A stretch of DNA of 64,000 nt from a virus: the IMG/VR virus record IMGVR_UViG_3300032722_000006, positions 62,001 to 126,000 of that record. One strand, written 5' to 3'. This document shows positions 23,830 to 31,133 of the stretch, piece after piece (positions within the stretch are counted from its first letter, which is position 1; each line of letters starts with the position of its first letter). The position numbers and the translations under genes are program-made. The notes below the pieces were generated by a model that was not told where the DNA came from, made no database searches, and saw only the letters and a program-made list of their open reading frames with translations.

Positions 23830-24325
23830 ATATTCGAGGCTTGCCCGATCCCACCCATGCGTTGATTTTCACTTTTTCCCATTGTTCTGGTGGACTACCG
23901 TTCTTGCCTAGCTGCAGGATGTTCATTGTCCTGTGCCAACCTTCGTACAATTCGTACCCGTCCACCCTCTTGATCACGATGATCGGTTCGTTCTTTCCTG
24001 TTGAGACCGCGAGTTCCTTGTGCCTTGCCATTCGTTCTTCGTCATTGTGAACTTCGTATGGATTTATCGCACCAAATTGTCTCTCGAGGATGCGCCTGCG
24101 TGTGTCTGGAGCGAAGTCACTCAAGTTGACTATGATGACCTGTTGATGCCAATTGAGGCGATCGAATGCCTTGTACAGGGGATGTTCACCCATCCCAGTC
24201 CTATAGAAATCGTGTAGTACGTATTCAGGGATGTTTGGGTACTTCCTGCGAAGTTCCTTGTAGAGACCTTTCCATCTCATCTCAATGATCAGGCTGATCG
24301 CCTCACGAAGCAACGTCAACGACAT
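23819..24325 (-). CDS. tagged protein of unknown function
   Basis: A 168-residue protein starting MSLTLLREAISLIIEM, a variant of the N-terminal tag shared by several genes. The rest contains VIKRVDGYELYEGWHRTMNILQL, resembling ParB-like nuclease or DndB-type segments (GxHR), and APDTRRRILERQFGAINPYEV. A class-2 AATAGTTA element lies 5 bases before the ATG. The C-terminus overlaps an HNH remnant. Function unknown. Confidence 0.65.
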   Translation of the reverse strand: MSLTLLREAISLIIEMRWKGLYKELRRKYPNIPEYVLHDFYRTGMGEHPLYKAFDRLNWHQQVIIVNLSDFAPDTRRRILERQFGAINPYEVHNDEERMARHKELAVSTGKNEPIIVIKRVDGYELYEGWHRTMNILQLGKNGSPPEQWEKVKINAWVGSGKPRIFVS

Positions 24326-24330
24326 GTCAG

Positions 24331-24338
24331 TAACTATT
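24331..24338 (-). promoter_or_regulatory. class-2 element AATAGTTA
   Basis: Separated by 5 bases (CTGAC) from the ATG at 24325; no ribosome site. Confidence 0.5.
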
Positions 24339-24341
24339 CTG

Positions 24342-24425
24342 TGTCATCGAGGGGACTCGAACCCCTACGGCCTTTCGGCCACAAGCACCTCAAGCTTGCG
24401 CGGCTACCAATTACGCCACGATGAC
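24342..24425 (-). tRNA. tRNA-Leu(GAG), copy 1
   Basis: Class II, loop TTGAGGT on CAAGC/GCTTG, acceptor GTCATCG/CGATGAC. Confidence 0.88.
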
Positions 24426-24505
24426 ATTGGAGGAGGGAATCTGGTCGCCTCCCTCCGAGGGCGTTTTATGCTGATCGTCAGCAATTTCTTGCCTCCCAGG
24501 CCAGG

Positions 24506-24588
24506 TGCTATCGAGGGGAGTTGCACCCCTACGCCCTTTTGGGCACAACGTTCTCACCGTTGCGTGACTGCTGTTCCACCACGATAGC
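24506..24588 (-). tRNA. tRNA-Leu(GAG), copy 2
   Basis: Class II, loop GTGAGAA on CAACG/CGTTG; a different body from copy 1, so not a recent duplication. Confidence 0.88.
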
Positions 24589-24600
24589 GTGTGATGTCTG

Positions 24601-24675
24601 TGACCCCAACGGGATTCGAACCCGTGTTCCCTGCTTGAAAGGCAGGTCGCCTAGGCCTCTAGCATTGATGGGGCC
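24601..24675 (-). tRNA. tRNA-Glu(TTC)
   Basis: Loop CTTTCAA on CCTGC/GCAGG, acceptor GGCCCCA/TGGGGTC. Confidence 0.9.
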
Positions 24676-24802
24676 ATTTTCCACCTGCTACTGCTCAGCT
24701 TTTTTCGGCCTGCCGTAGCTTTCCGGGTGATGGAAACCGTTGATTTGGTGACAATGCGAAGTTCGTTTTCCGTTCAAATTCGGTGTCCTTTCGCATTGTC
24801 GG

Positions 24803-24877
24803 GGTGACTGACGGGATTCGAACCCGCGAATATCCGATTCACAGTCGGACGCCTTAGGCCTCTTGGCTACAGCCACC
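24803..24877 (-). tRNA. tRNA-His(GTG)
   Basis: Loop CTGTGAA; C73 with a G available at -1, the bacterial His identity pair. Confidence 0.93.
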
Positions 24878-24885
24878 ATGAAACA

Positions 24886-24984
24886 CTACTTCTTCTTGTT
24901 CTTCTTTTCGAACTGATCCTTGTAGACGTACATTGCAACGACAACGATGACGACGGCTGCAGCAATCTTGAGTTTGTTGTTCAT
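24886..24984 (-). CDS. 32-residue membrane microprotein
   Basis: MNNKLKIAAAVVIVVVAMYVYKD then a basic tail FEKKNKKK: one transmembrane helix, N-out or N-in undetermined. It has the same GTGGTATGTT promoter, ending 6 bases before the ATG, as the GNAT gene, which argues it is expressed. It sits between tRNA-Thr(TGT)/Leu tRNAs and tRNA-His. Confidence 0.55.
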   Translation of the reverse strand: MNNKLKIAAAVVIVVVAMYVYKDQFEKKNKKK

Positions 24985-24990
24985 ATAGAG

Positions 24991-24996
24991 AACATA
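24991..24996 (-). promoter_or_regulatory. leaderless extended -10 (TATGTT)
   Basis: TG-G-TATGTT, 6 bases before ATG 24984. Confidence 0.5.
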
Positions 24997-25025
24997 CCAC
25001 ACCGGCTGGTGTTAGTACACTCAGG

Positions 25026-25097
25026 AGCTGACGAAGGGATTCGAACCCTCACACGGGACTTTACAGGAGTCCAACCCGACCGTTGGGCGACATCAGC
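25026..25097 (-). tRNA. tRNA-Thr(TGT)
   Basis: Stem GGACT/AGTCC, loop CCTGTAA with C at position 33; acceptor GCTGATG/CGTCAGC. Confidence 0.8.
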
Positions 25098-25108
25098 ACG
25101 TACCTTTC

Positions 25109-25180
25109 ACTTTCGCTCAGGACTTGAACCTGATCTTAGGCTTGGACAGCCCCGTGCAACCGTTACACTAGCCTCAAGAG
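25109..25180 (-). tRNA. degenerate tRNA, anticodon unclear
   Basis: Good D-arm (GTGTAACGGTTGCAC) and T-arm TCAGG-TTCAAGT-CCTGA, but the acceptor has two mismatches and the anticodon arm (GGGCTGTCCAAGCCT) does not give a 7-base loop with T33. Confidence 0.45.
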
Positions 25181-25191
25181 TTACTCAGTCG

Positions 25192-25270
25192 TGGTCCCAG
25201 AGGGATTCGAACCCTCACGCATTCGCAGCGATTTTTAAGATCGCCGTGTCTACCGTTCCACCATGAGACC
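25192..25270 (-). tRNA. tRNA-Leu(TAA)
   Basis: Class II, loop CTTAAAA on GCGAT/ATCGC, acceptor GGTCTCA/TGGGACC. Confidence 0.9.
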
Positions 25271-25288
25271 AGGTTCATCTCTTTCACC

Positions 25289-25375
25289 TGCATTCGATGG
25301 GACTCGAACCCATAAGCCTCGTCAGAGGCGCCAGCCTTTTTGTCGGCCCGCGTATGCCATTTCCGCCACGAATAT
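25289..25375 (-). tRNA. degenerate Leu-like tRNA
   Basis: Class II outline with a fine T-arm ATGGG-TTCGAGT-CCCAT and variable stem GCCTC/GAGGC, but the anticodon region GGCCGACAAAAAGGCT lacks a regular loop and pair 1-72 is A-C. Possibly a decaying Leu(CAA). Confidence 0.4.
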
Positions 25376-25394
25376 TGATGGTTACTTGAAACGG

Positions 25395-25467
25395 AGCGGA
25401 TGACGGGATTCGAACCCGTGTGTCCAGAGTGGCGCTCTGGTGCCTGAAACCTCTCGGCCACACCCGC
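25395..25467 (-). tRNA. tRNA-Gly(GCC)
   Basis: Stem CCAGA/TCTGG, loop GCGCCAC with C33; acceptor GCGGGTG/CATCCGC. Confidence 0.82.
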
Positions 25468-25471
25468 ATGG

Positions 25472-25544
25472 AGCTGACGATGGGACTCGAACCCATGTGT
25501 TCCTCTTTACCGAAGAGGGGCGCCTGCCTCTGCGCTACGTCAGC
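25472..25544 (-). tRNA. tRNA-Thr(GGT)
   Basis: Stem CCTCT/AGAGG, loop TCGGTAA with C33, acceptor GCTGACG/CGTCAGC; TCCA follows the acceptor. Confidence 0.85.
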
Positions 25545-25549
25545 GTTGA

Positions 25550-25670
25550 GTCGAGAGAGGGAGTCGGACCCACATGCCCTTCAGATGCCTACGACATCGT
25601 CCGGGCGGCCCGTGTTGGAACACGTGCTGTGCCTGCCGGTTACACCACTGAGGATCGTGCCTCAGGCCAT
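25550..25670 (-). other. tRNA-like degenerate stretch
   Basis: A T-arm-like GTGGG-TCCGACT-CCCTC and a TCTCGAC acceptor strand (nearly that of the adjacent tRNA-Cys) end a 120-base stretch in which no complete cloverleaf can be drawn; GTGTAACCGGCAGGCAC resembles a D-arm. Confidence 0.35.
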
Positions 25671-25674
25671 GCGT

Positions 25675-26418
25675 TTACTGGGTCGGAGTCGAGAGTCGGA
25701 CTTGAACCGACATACAGCTGTTTTGCAGACAGCTCGCTGAATCATTCGCGTACCTCGACGTAAATTGTGCAATTCTTTCTTGAAGTTGATCAATCGTGAT
25801 CAATGATTTTGCATTCTTTCGTTGATTCTCTGTGTGACGAACTAGACGACAATTAGCAGGATGTGCTATCAACGTTGGATCGATCCCGAATTTGAAACCA
25901 TCAGCGATCGAAATCAGGTGATCACGTGACACTCCGTTCAAATTTCCTCCTCTGTTAGAGGCTGAATACCACCCGTATTGTTTAAGCAGATCAAGATCGA
26001 AATGCTCTGGGTAGTCATACACGTTGAACGTAAAGAGGCACAAGTACTTGTAACTCTCGCGTGAACTCCGTTGTTCGGCATGAAATCCCTTGTAGCACTC
26101 TACGTTACAAAATCGATGCTTTTGACGTCCTCGACGGCCGTACACACGATTGGGTTTCCCACACAAGTCACACTTGAAATCATGTCCGGTAAGCGATCTA
26201 CCAACGCCCATACCCTTCCTAGGAGAAGGTCGACCCTTCATTGTTTGTCGCGTTTTTTCCCTTGATTCTGCGCTTTGATGACGATGATGTGATGCGCAAC
26301 TCTGTGTGCAGTGTTTGCGTCTCTTTGGAGATTTGAACTGCTTCTCAGTGAGAAGCAGTTCAAACGAACTACCGCATGGACAGATGAACGCGTATGACTT
26401 ACGTGATACCTGATACAC
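25675..26418 (-). CDS. HNH-type homing endonuclease spanning tRNA-Cys
   Basis: A 247-residue protein: zinc pairs CPCGSSFELL and HCTQSCASHHRH, a basic linker with NUMOD3-like RPSPRKGMG, CDLCGKPNRV with RFCNVEC, then the catalytic region GVSRDHLISIADGFKFGI and HPANCRLVRHTENQRKN, ending with a helical DNA-binding segment. The frame then passes through all of tRNA-Cys before stopping. GTG start at 26418; TACAAT ends 5 bases before it, again suggesting a leaderless message. Confidence 0.75.
   Translation of the reverse strand: MYQVSRKSYAFICPCGSSFELLLTEKQFKSPKRRKHCTQSCASHHRHQSAESREKTRQTMKGRPSPRKGMGVGRSLTGHDFKCDLCGKPNRVYGRRGRQKHRFCNVECYKGFHAEQRSSRESYKYLCLFTFNVYDYPEHFDLDLLKQYGWYSASNRGGNLNGVSRDHLISIADGFKFGIDPTLIAHPANCRLVRHTENQRKNAKSLITIDQLQERIAQFTSRYANDSASCLQNSCMSVQVRLSTPTQ
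25687..25759 (-). tRNA. tRNA-Cys(GCA)
   Basis: Loop CTGCAAA on GCTGT/ACAGC; entirely contained in the 3' end of the HNH reading frame on the same strand. Confidence 0.9.
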
Positions 26419-26448
26419 GTCAAATTGTAATCTGATGTACCAGATTGT

Positions 26449-26958
26449 TCAAGAAAGCGCTTCCCATTCTTGATTGATGTCATCCCATCGCATGATGCGA
26501 TTGAGAAGCGTTATGTTTAGTCCATCAGTACGTTTGTCGTTTGGATCTGCGTACAATGTTGGGGGGTTGTCATCTTCATCAACACGAAATTGCATTGTGT
26601 TCAGAAGCTCTTTGGGAGACATTCGTTGGGGTTGACCACCCAAGCTTCTTAGCATGACGATCCATCTCCTCGCAGCGTTTGGGAACATCATCAGTACCTG
26701 TTCGGGAGTTAGGATTCCTCCGTATGCCGGTGCAGTCGAAACGTTCGGTCCAGCGCTTCTTCCTCGAGGAGCCGGTTCCTTGTATGCATCCATGAACGCC
26801 TCACTGAGGCCTTCGACGTTGATGTCTCCCACACGAGCAGGATCGTCAAGATCTCGATCGTCTGCATCATCACGGCTGTTCGCACCACGTGGCAATCTTG
26901 CATGATCCGCGACCGCCTCACGGATTAGGCGCCTGAGCTGCTTCAAGGAAATCTTCAT
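26449..26958 (-). CDS. tagged protein of unknown function
   Basis: A 169-residue protein starting MKISLKQLRRLIREAV, the clearest copy of the shared N-terminal peptide, followed by an acidic disordered region (DDADDRDLDD) and a C-terminal domain with LTPEQVLMMFPNAARRWIVML and LNRIMRWDDINQEWE. A class-2 AATACTTA element ends 4 bases before the ATG. Virion-internal location is hypothesised from the tag. Confidence 0.65.
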   Translation of the reverse strand: MKISLKQLRRLIREAVADHARLPRGANSRDDADDRDLDDPARVGDINVEGLSEAFMDAYKEPAPRGRSAGPNVSTAPAYGGILTPEQVLMMFPNAARRWIVMLRSLGGQPQRMSPKELLNTMQFRVDEDDNPPTLYADPNDKRTDGLNITLLNRIMRWDDINQEWEALS

Positions 26959-26962
26959 GTCC

Positions 26963-26970
26963 TAAGTATT
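26963..26970 (-). promoter_or_regulatory. class-2 element AATACTTA
   Basis: Four bases (GGAC) separate it from the ATG at 26958. Confidence 0.5.
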
Positions 26971-26975
26971 CGTTG

Positions 26976-27047
26976 TCCACACAGTTGGAGTTGAACCAAC
27001 ACCTCCGGGGCTTCACTCCGGCGCGCGACCACCTACGCAATGTGTGG
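26976..27047 (-). tRNA. tRNA-Phe(GAA), copy 1
   Basis: Acceptor CCACACA/TGTGTGG, loop GTGAAGC with an A-C closing mismatch; a divergent Phe-type tRNA. Confidence 0.7.
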
Positions 27048-27051
27048 ATAG

Positions 27052-27124
27052 CGGTGAAGGTCGGAATTGAACCGACGCGACCCTGCTCTTCAGGCAGGTG
27101 CTCTACCAACTGAGCTACTTCACC
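27052..27124 (-). tRNA. tRNA-Phe(GAA), copy 2
   Basis: Canonical loop CTGAAGA on CCTGC/GCAGG, acceptor GGTGAAG/CTTCACC. Confidence 0.92.
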
Positions 27125-27134
27125 ATGTTTCTGG

Positions 27135-27207
27135 AGCTAGCAGTGGGAGTCGAACCCACGTGTTCCTCTTTACGGGAGAGGGGCGCCTGCCTCTGCGCTA
27201 TGCTAGC
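27135..27207 (-). tRNA. tRNA-Thr(CGT)
   Basis: Stem CCTCT/AGAGG, loop CCCGTAA with C33; D- and anticodon arms nearly identical to tRNA-Thr(GGT), so these two are paralogues. Confidence 0.87.
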
Positions 27208-27215
27208 ATACGTTG

Positions 27216-27288
27216 TCAGGGTCGTGGGACTCGAACCCACATTCTCTCGCGTCCGAGGCGAGCGGGGCTCCATATCCCCTTCACCCTG
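27216..27288 (-). tRNA. tRNA-Pro(CGG)
   Basis: Loop CTCGGAC on CTCGC/GCGAG, acceptor CAGGGTG/GACCCTG. Confidence 0.87.
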
Positions 27289-27292
27289 ATGG

Positions 27293-27367
27293 TCGGAATG
27301 GCGGGAGTTGAACCCACGATCTCTCGTCCCCCAGACGAGCGCGATAACCAGGCTTCGCTACATTCCG
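27293..27367 (-). tRNA. tRNA-Pro(GGG)
   Basis: Loop CTGGGGG on CTCGT/ACGAG, acceptor CGGAATG/CATTCCG; the stop codon of the upstream gene lies in its acceptor strand. Confidence 0.9.
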
Positions 27368-28152
27368 ATGATTGCTTTCGGGAATCTCTTCTTGGCGTAT
27401 TCGAGCCACTCGTACCTCACCTGAACAAGTACGTTACGAATTTCGACTGCATCACAGCCTTTCTTGACCGCCGCCGTAGCGAGTTCATCAAGATGTTCAT
27501 CGATGACCTTGATGAAGGGTCTCCGCGTACGCTTGGCGAGGTGATAAAATCCTGCGACGAACGCTTCTTTTTCTGCGTCAGAGAGCATGTACCTTGCGAA
27601 AGTCCTAGGACTGTTCCATACGCTGTCTGGGATTGACATCAAGTCCTGGCTAGCTTGAATTCCTCCGAGCAATTTTTCGTCCGACTGGACAGAGTGTTCA
27701 AACTCGTGCCTGATGACCTCGTACGATTGTTGCTGGATCATCGAGAGGTGTTGAGGCTTCATGATTCCTGTCGTTGAATCGACAAAAATCTTGATGGAGA
27801 GCAGGTCCTTGATGGGAGACCATCCTCCTGATATTCCGACCTTGTCGACCGGAGCAGGCTTGTTGAGCAAGTAGATCATTAGTTGCACCGTCATCGCAGG
27901 AGGTGCGTTCGGATCGGTTCCCAAGGCCCGTGATCTTTCACGACGACCTTCGGGTGTTCCGAACCAGTCCTGCCTCTTCATGAATGCCGGCCACGACTGC
28001 AGGTACTTCATGTTGATGCCGCCTTGCTTGTTGACCTTGTCCATCACCTTCTTGCATGCACGGATCAATTTCTGCGTCACCATCCTCGTGAACGAGTCGA
28101 TCTTTGATTCTGCAAGAAGCTCAATGACGACCTGTTCGTACAACGTATGCAT
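27358..28152 (-). CDS. putative zinc metallopeptidase
   Basis: A 264-residue protein with HEFEH (H-E-x-x-H) near residue 160 in SYEVIRHEFEHSVQS, flanked by an amphipathic helix and followed by a long helical C-terminus; the layout fits a zincin, although the third ligand is not obvious. The N-terminus MHTLYEQVVIELLAES is a weak match to the shared tag. Start 28152 follows a class-2 AATAGTTA by 5 bases. Its stop codon overlaps tRNA-Pro(GGG). Confidence 0.55.
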   Translation of the reverse strand: MHTLYEQVVIELLAESKIDSFTRMVTQKLIRACKKVMDKVNKQGGINMKYLQSWPAFMKRQDWFGTPEGRRERSRALGTDPNAPPAMTVQLMIYLLNKPAPVDKVGISGGWSPIKDLLSIKIFVDSTTGIMKPQHLSMIQQQSYEVIRHEFEHSVQSDEKLLGGIQASQDLMSIPDSVWNSPRTFARYMLSDAEKEAFVAGFYHLAKRTRRPFIKVIDEHLDELATAAVKKGCDAVEIRNVLVQVRYEWLEYAKKRFPKAIIGM

Positions 28153-28157
28153 GAATG

Positions 28158-28165
28158 TAACTATT
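28158..28165 (-). promoter_or_regulatory. class-2 element AATAGTTA
   Basis: Five bases (CATTC) before ATG 28152. Confidence 0.5.
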
Positions 28166-28173
28166 CTCATCTG

Positions 28174-28246
28174 TCGGGGTGGTGGGACTCGAACCCACGG
28201 CAGCCTGCTTGTAAGGCAGGTGATCTAGCCGCTGATCTACACCCCG
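28174..28246 (-). tRNA. tRNA-Val(TAC)
   Basis: Loop CTTACAA on CCTGC/GCAGG, acceptor CGGGGTG/CACCCCG. Confidence 0.92.
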
Positions 28247-28252
28247 ATTGTG

Positions 28253-28323
28253 TCAACGCGCCGGGATTCGAACCCGGGTTTCCTGCTTGTGATGCAGGCG
28301 CTCTGCCGTTGAGCTACGCATTG
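28253..28323 (-). tRNA. tRNA-Val(CAC)
   Basis: Loop ATCACAA on CCTGC/GCAGG, acceptor CAATGCG/CGCGTTG. Confidence 0.9.
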
Positions 28324-28326
28324 AAA

Positions 28327-28349
28327 GGAACGCAAGTTGTCAATGAACG
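28327..28349. repeat. 23-bp repeat, copy 1
   Basis: Contains CGCAAGTTGTCAATG and is identical over 23 bases to 48450-48472. Both copies sit 3-5 bases upstream of a tRNA 5' end and are followed (on +) by a hairpin, here GGAACG/CGTTCC. Confidence 0.7.
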
Positions 28350-28375
28350 GGAACGTCATACTGGCGTTCCATCCG

Positions 28376-28449
28376 TCAGCGAGGGGAGATTCGAACTCCC
28401 GAAAACCTGTATCCAAAACAGGTGCCCTAGGCCTCTAGGCGACTCGCTG
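28376..28449 (-). tRNA. tRNA-Pro(TGG)
   Basis: Loop TTTGGAT on CCTGT/ACAGG, acceptor CAGCGAG/CTCGCTG. Confidence 0.9.
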
Positions 28450-28649
28450 GTCTACTTCTGTCTTCCGTCGGGAGTCTCTTCCCGGCTAGCCACTTTCAAC
28501 CCTTTAAGGGGCGTGGCAATCGAAACGGCAGTACGCCTGAGGTATGGGACGTAAGGCAACAGACGCTTCCGCGCCGTTCGCTCTCACTCGTCCTACCTGT
28601 TAGCATACTCGACATCATTTGAATGACTCGTTTCGTAATCTATCTATGG
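28450..28649. other. 200-base non-coding spacer in tRNA array
   Basis: No protein-like frame. Short pairings are visible (GGGAGTCTCTTCCC, CCCTTTAAGGGG, GCCAC with GTGGC) but no RNA family I recognise. Confidence 0.4.
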
Positions 28650-28724
28650 TGATCCCAAGGGGATTCGAACCCCTATTTCTGCGATGAGAACGCAGCTGCC
28701 TAAGCCGTTAGCAATGATGGGACC
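28650..28724 (-). tRNA. tRNA-Glu(CTC)
   Basis: Loop TTCTCAT on CTGCG/CGCAG, acceptor GGTCCCA/TGGGATC. Confidence 0.9.
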
Positions 28725-28732
28725 GTCGTGAG

Positions 28733-28765
28733 TATACATTACCCTCTTCAAGAAGAGGTGTACAC
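28733..28765 (-). terminator. hairpin after the 28.8-30.8 kb operon
   Basis: CCTCTT-CTTG-AAGAGG within an imperfect outer GTGTACA/TGTATAC pairing, 20 bases past the stop at 28784; no U-tract. Confidence 0.35.
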
Positions 28766-28783
28766 GGAAAACGCTTCACACGT

Positions 28784-29056
28784 TCACTTTGTTATGGGCT
28801 GTTTCACTATCTTCAACAATGCACCCTGTGTCCATCCACTTCCGTCAGGCCCAAGAACGTACACGTCACGGCCATCAAGTCCCTTGACGGCGATGACCAA
28901 CGCAACGTTTCCAACCTTGAGCTTTGCAATGTGACGCAGATCCTTGCCGAAATATGCGCCGCCGGGCATGTTCGTCAGTTCAATCTCTCCATTGTCAGAA
29001 GTTGCTGACCATTCATGGGGCGTGACGAGTTGACCTGCCTTGAACAGTGATGTCAT
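28784..29056 (-). CDS. small beta-rich hypothetical protein
   Basis: A 90-residue protein (GQLVTPHEWSATSDNGEIEL..., KLKVGNVALVIAVKGLDGRDVYVL) that looks like an SH3-like barrel. ATGA overlap couples it to the upstream membrane protein. Last gene of the VWA operon. Confidence 0.6.
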   Translation of the reverse strand: MTSLFKAGQLVTPHEWSATSDNGEIELTNMPGGAYFGKDLRHIAKLKVGNVALVIAVKGLDGRDVYVLGPDGSGWTQGALLKIVKQPITK

Positions 29057-29316
29057 TCTTCGTCGTTGCCGTCCTTCTCCTTCTTACTTAGGATCGTCTC
29101 CAGCGCTGCGAGACCTTCGTTGAGAATCTTCGAACACGTCCAGATCAGCGACGTAATGACGAAGATGATGACAGCCTTCTCACCCTTGCCGGCGCAGTCG
29201 ACCACCATTCCAGCAATGACGATGAGCATGAAGGCGACCTTGATGAAGACACCGAAAGTGCCTCCGAACAAAGGGTTTTCGGGATCGTGAGGGTGAGGCT
29301 TAGGCATGATGTTCAT
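29053..29316 (-). CDS. small membrane protein
   Basis: An 87-residue protein with two hydrophobic helices (GVFIKVAFMLIVIAGMVV and AVIIFVITSLIWTC) and a charged C-terminus (SKKEKDGNDEE). GGAGG lies 9 bases before the ATG. Between the VWA gene and the SH3-like gene. Function unknown. Confidence 0.65.
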   Translation of the reverse strand: MNIMPKPHPHDPENPLFGGTFGVFIKVAFMLIVIAGMVVDCAGKGEKAVIIFVITSLIWTCSKILNEGLAALETILSKKEKDGNDEE

Positions 29317-29322
29317 GATGAA

Positions 29323-30837
29323 TTACCTCCATGCGCCCGTCATGGGCCGTTCCTTGCTGAGAAAGATCTGAATCTCGTTCGACGGGAAGTGAAGATTGCA
29401 TCCTTGGCCGAGAACCCAACCCCGACGAACGCGGCTCGACTCAGGCGCAGGTGCCTGACCGTCAGTCATGATTAGCATTCCGTCCCACCGACCACGATTC
29501 TTCGTGCTGTTCACGACCTTCGTGGGAGCGTCAAAATTCGTTCCGCCGCTCTTGACGCGGGTGAGTAGCGGGTTCGTGCCCTTTTTCCATTCGAAGATGT
29601 CCTTGTCACTGCAACTGCAGTCGAACGGGAGGATCGAGATGTCGACCTTCTTCGTAAGCTGCGTCAATTCAGCAAAGAACATCTCAAGCATCTCATTGCC
29701 TACAGAACCTGACATGTCGATTGCAACGATAAGCTTTGCAACGTACCCTCTCTTGAGACCCGGGTGGATGTACGGGTAGCGCCTATTGATGCGCTTGATC
29801 GACGTTGTCCGTGTTCCGCGAACAAGCATGCCAACGAACTGCCTGAGAACTCCCCGCCAGTCGACGATGTTCGACACTGAGCGACGAATCTGCTCACGGA
29901 TGTCCATCGGAATCGATCCCCAACCTTCGGTCTGGCTGTCTGCGTGGCGCACAGCCTTCTCAACGAGCGACTTGCGCTTTCCCTCGATGTACTCACGTTC
30001 TTCTTCGGTGATGTTCTTCCACGCGCTGTGATCGTCCATCGATGGGATCGCAACGTAGATGTCACCTCCACTGCCGGCATCGCCTTCACCACCATCGTCC
30101 GATTGTTCCTCACCTCCCGGACCAGGATCGCCTTTTCCCGGATCGCCATCATTTCCGGGCGAGCCTTTTCCCTTGCCACCTTTTCCCGGTTTCTTTCCCT
30201 TCCTTTTCGACTTTGAGTTCGACTGCATCTTCAGGTACTCATTGAAGTAGTACTCTGACGACATCAAAGGAGGAAGTCCTACGATGAAGTCCGCGAGCTC
30301 ATTCGTCGCTTCCTGCTGCCACTTGGGCAACGTATCGAAGATCTCAGGATCGATCCACGGGCGTTGACCAGGGACGAGGGCACACCTCGGAAGCGGTCGT
30401 GCGACCTCGCCTGGTTTCAGGTCGCGAGGCATCTCAGCGCTCTTCACGATCAGAGAATCGATGCCGCAATCTGTGGCGATGTTCCAACCGTCGGAGGGTT
30501 CACGAACACGAGCGCTCAGGTGACCGAAGACGATGTGATCGAGCTCGTGCTCGATAACGCCCTGAATCTCCCAGTTGGTGAGTCGCTCCATCTTCCTGAC
30601 ACGCTTTTTCTTGTCGTGCGGGCTGACCCACTCACCGCCGGTCATGAACGTCGGATTCACGAACAGCACGAGCTCATCTGCAGACTTGTCGTAGCAGACA
30701 GCGGCTGTCGGAATGTCAAACGTGAAATGCTTGTGAATGTGACGCGACAACTCCGAATAGAACGGATTGTTAGCGAGGAACGGGATCAGGTGACGTGACA
30801 GGTTGAAGTCGACTTTGTCATCGCATACCGTGAACAT
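29323..30837 (-). CDS. DUF2201-type metallopeptidase-like/VWA protein
   Basis: A 504-residue protein. The N-terminal half has HELDH at about residues 97-101 (EHELDHIVFGHLS), as in the DUF2201 putative peptidase domain. A Gly/Lys-rich linker (residues 210-250) follows. The C-terminal VWA-like domain has the MIDAS-type AIDMSGSVG near residue 370, DCSCSDKDIF and GGTNFDAP. Such proteins normally work with a MoxR AAA ATPase, present here at 39796-41031. A TGGTAGGAT box ends 6 bases before the ATG. Role in metal-dependent remodelling of a host or virion target is inferred. Confidence 0.8.
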   Translation of the reverse strand: MFTVCDDKVDFNLSRHLIPFLANNPFYSELSRHIHKHFTFDIPTAAVCYDKSADELVLFVNPTFMTGGEWVSPHDKKKRVRKMERLTNWEIQGVIEHELDHIVFGHLSARVREPSDGWNIATDCGIDSLIVKSAEMPRDLKPGEVARPLPRCALVPGQRPWIDPEIFDTLPKWQQEATNELADFIVGLPPLMSSEYYFNEYLKMQSNSKSKRKGKKPGKGGKGKGSPGNDGDPGKGDPGPGGEEQSDDGGEGDAGSGGDIYVAIPSMDDHSAWKNITEEEREYIEGKRKSLVEKAVRHADSQTEGWGSIPMDIREQIRRSVSNIVDWRGVLRQFVGMLVRGTRTTSIKRINRRYPYIHPGLKRGYVAKLIVAIDMSGSVGNEMLEMFFAELTQLTKKVDISILPFDCSCSDKDIFEWKKGTNPLLTRVKSGGTNFDAPTKVVNSTKNRGRWDGMLIMTDGQAPAPESSRVRRGWVLGQGCNLHFPSNEIQIFLSKERPMTGAWR

Positions 30838-30843
30838 GATTGT

Positions 30844-30849
30844 ATCCTA
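30844..30849 (-). promoter_or_regulatory. leaderless extended -10 (TAGGAT)
   Basis: TG-G-TAGGAT, 6 bases before ATG 30837. Confidence 0.55.
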
Positions 30850-30875
30850 CCACTTTCGTTGAACGAGGTTCACTG

Positions 30876-31097
30876 TCACGCCTTCGCTGTCCAGGCGCAC
30901 CCACCGATAAAACCAACGATCCCAACGATGATCATCGACGGGAAGAAGTCAATATTCAGCAGGAACACAAGTGGGAAGCCGACGACGAAGTACGATGCAA
31001 AACAGCTCATGAGTACGTACGTTGCGTACTTGAAACCCGACGGAAACATCGAGCTCAACGCTGCACACACGAGCAAAAGTTCAAGCACGCCTGTCAT
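30876..31097 (-). CDS. small membrane protein
   Basis: A 73-residue protein with two or three hydrophobic segments (VLELLLVCAALSSMF, ATYVLMSCFASYFVVGF, MIIVGIVGFIGGCAW) and almost no soluble part; holin-like in size but with no other holin signature. A TAATAT box ends 6 bases before the ATG; a second upstream promoter would read through a structured leader. Confidence 0.6.
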   Translation of the reverse strand: MTGVLELLLVCAALSSMFPSGFKYATYVLMSCFASYFVVGFPLVFLLNIDFFPSMIIVGIVGFIGGCAWTAKA

Positions 31098-31103
31098 GGT
31101 CTG

Positions 31104-31109
31104 ATATTA
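31104..31109 (-). promoter_or_regulatory. leaderless extended -10 (TAATAT)
   Basis: TG-G-TAATAT, 6 bases before ATG 31097. Confidence 0.5.
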
Positions 31110-31133
31110 CCATGGCTGTCTAGGCATTGCACT

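Noticed and set aside
17257-26418. Group I introns in tRNAs or host genes
   Set aside because: The endonucleases are free-standing; the flanking tRNAs are intact or truncated but not split by catalytic-intron core sequences.
28327-28349. TTGACA in the 23-bp repeat as a tRNA promoter
   Set aside because: A -10 box would have to lie inside the tRNA, and none is found at 16-18 bases in either copy.
14549-28600. Many open frames inside the tRNA array, such as those reading GFEPP or GIRTH on the + strand
   Set aside because: They are translations of reverse-complement tRNA T-arms and have no start signals or protein-like composition.
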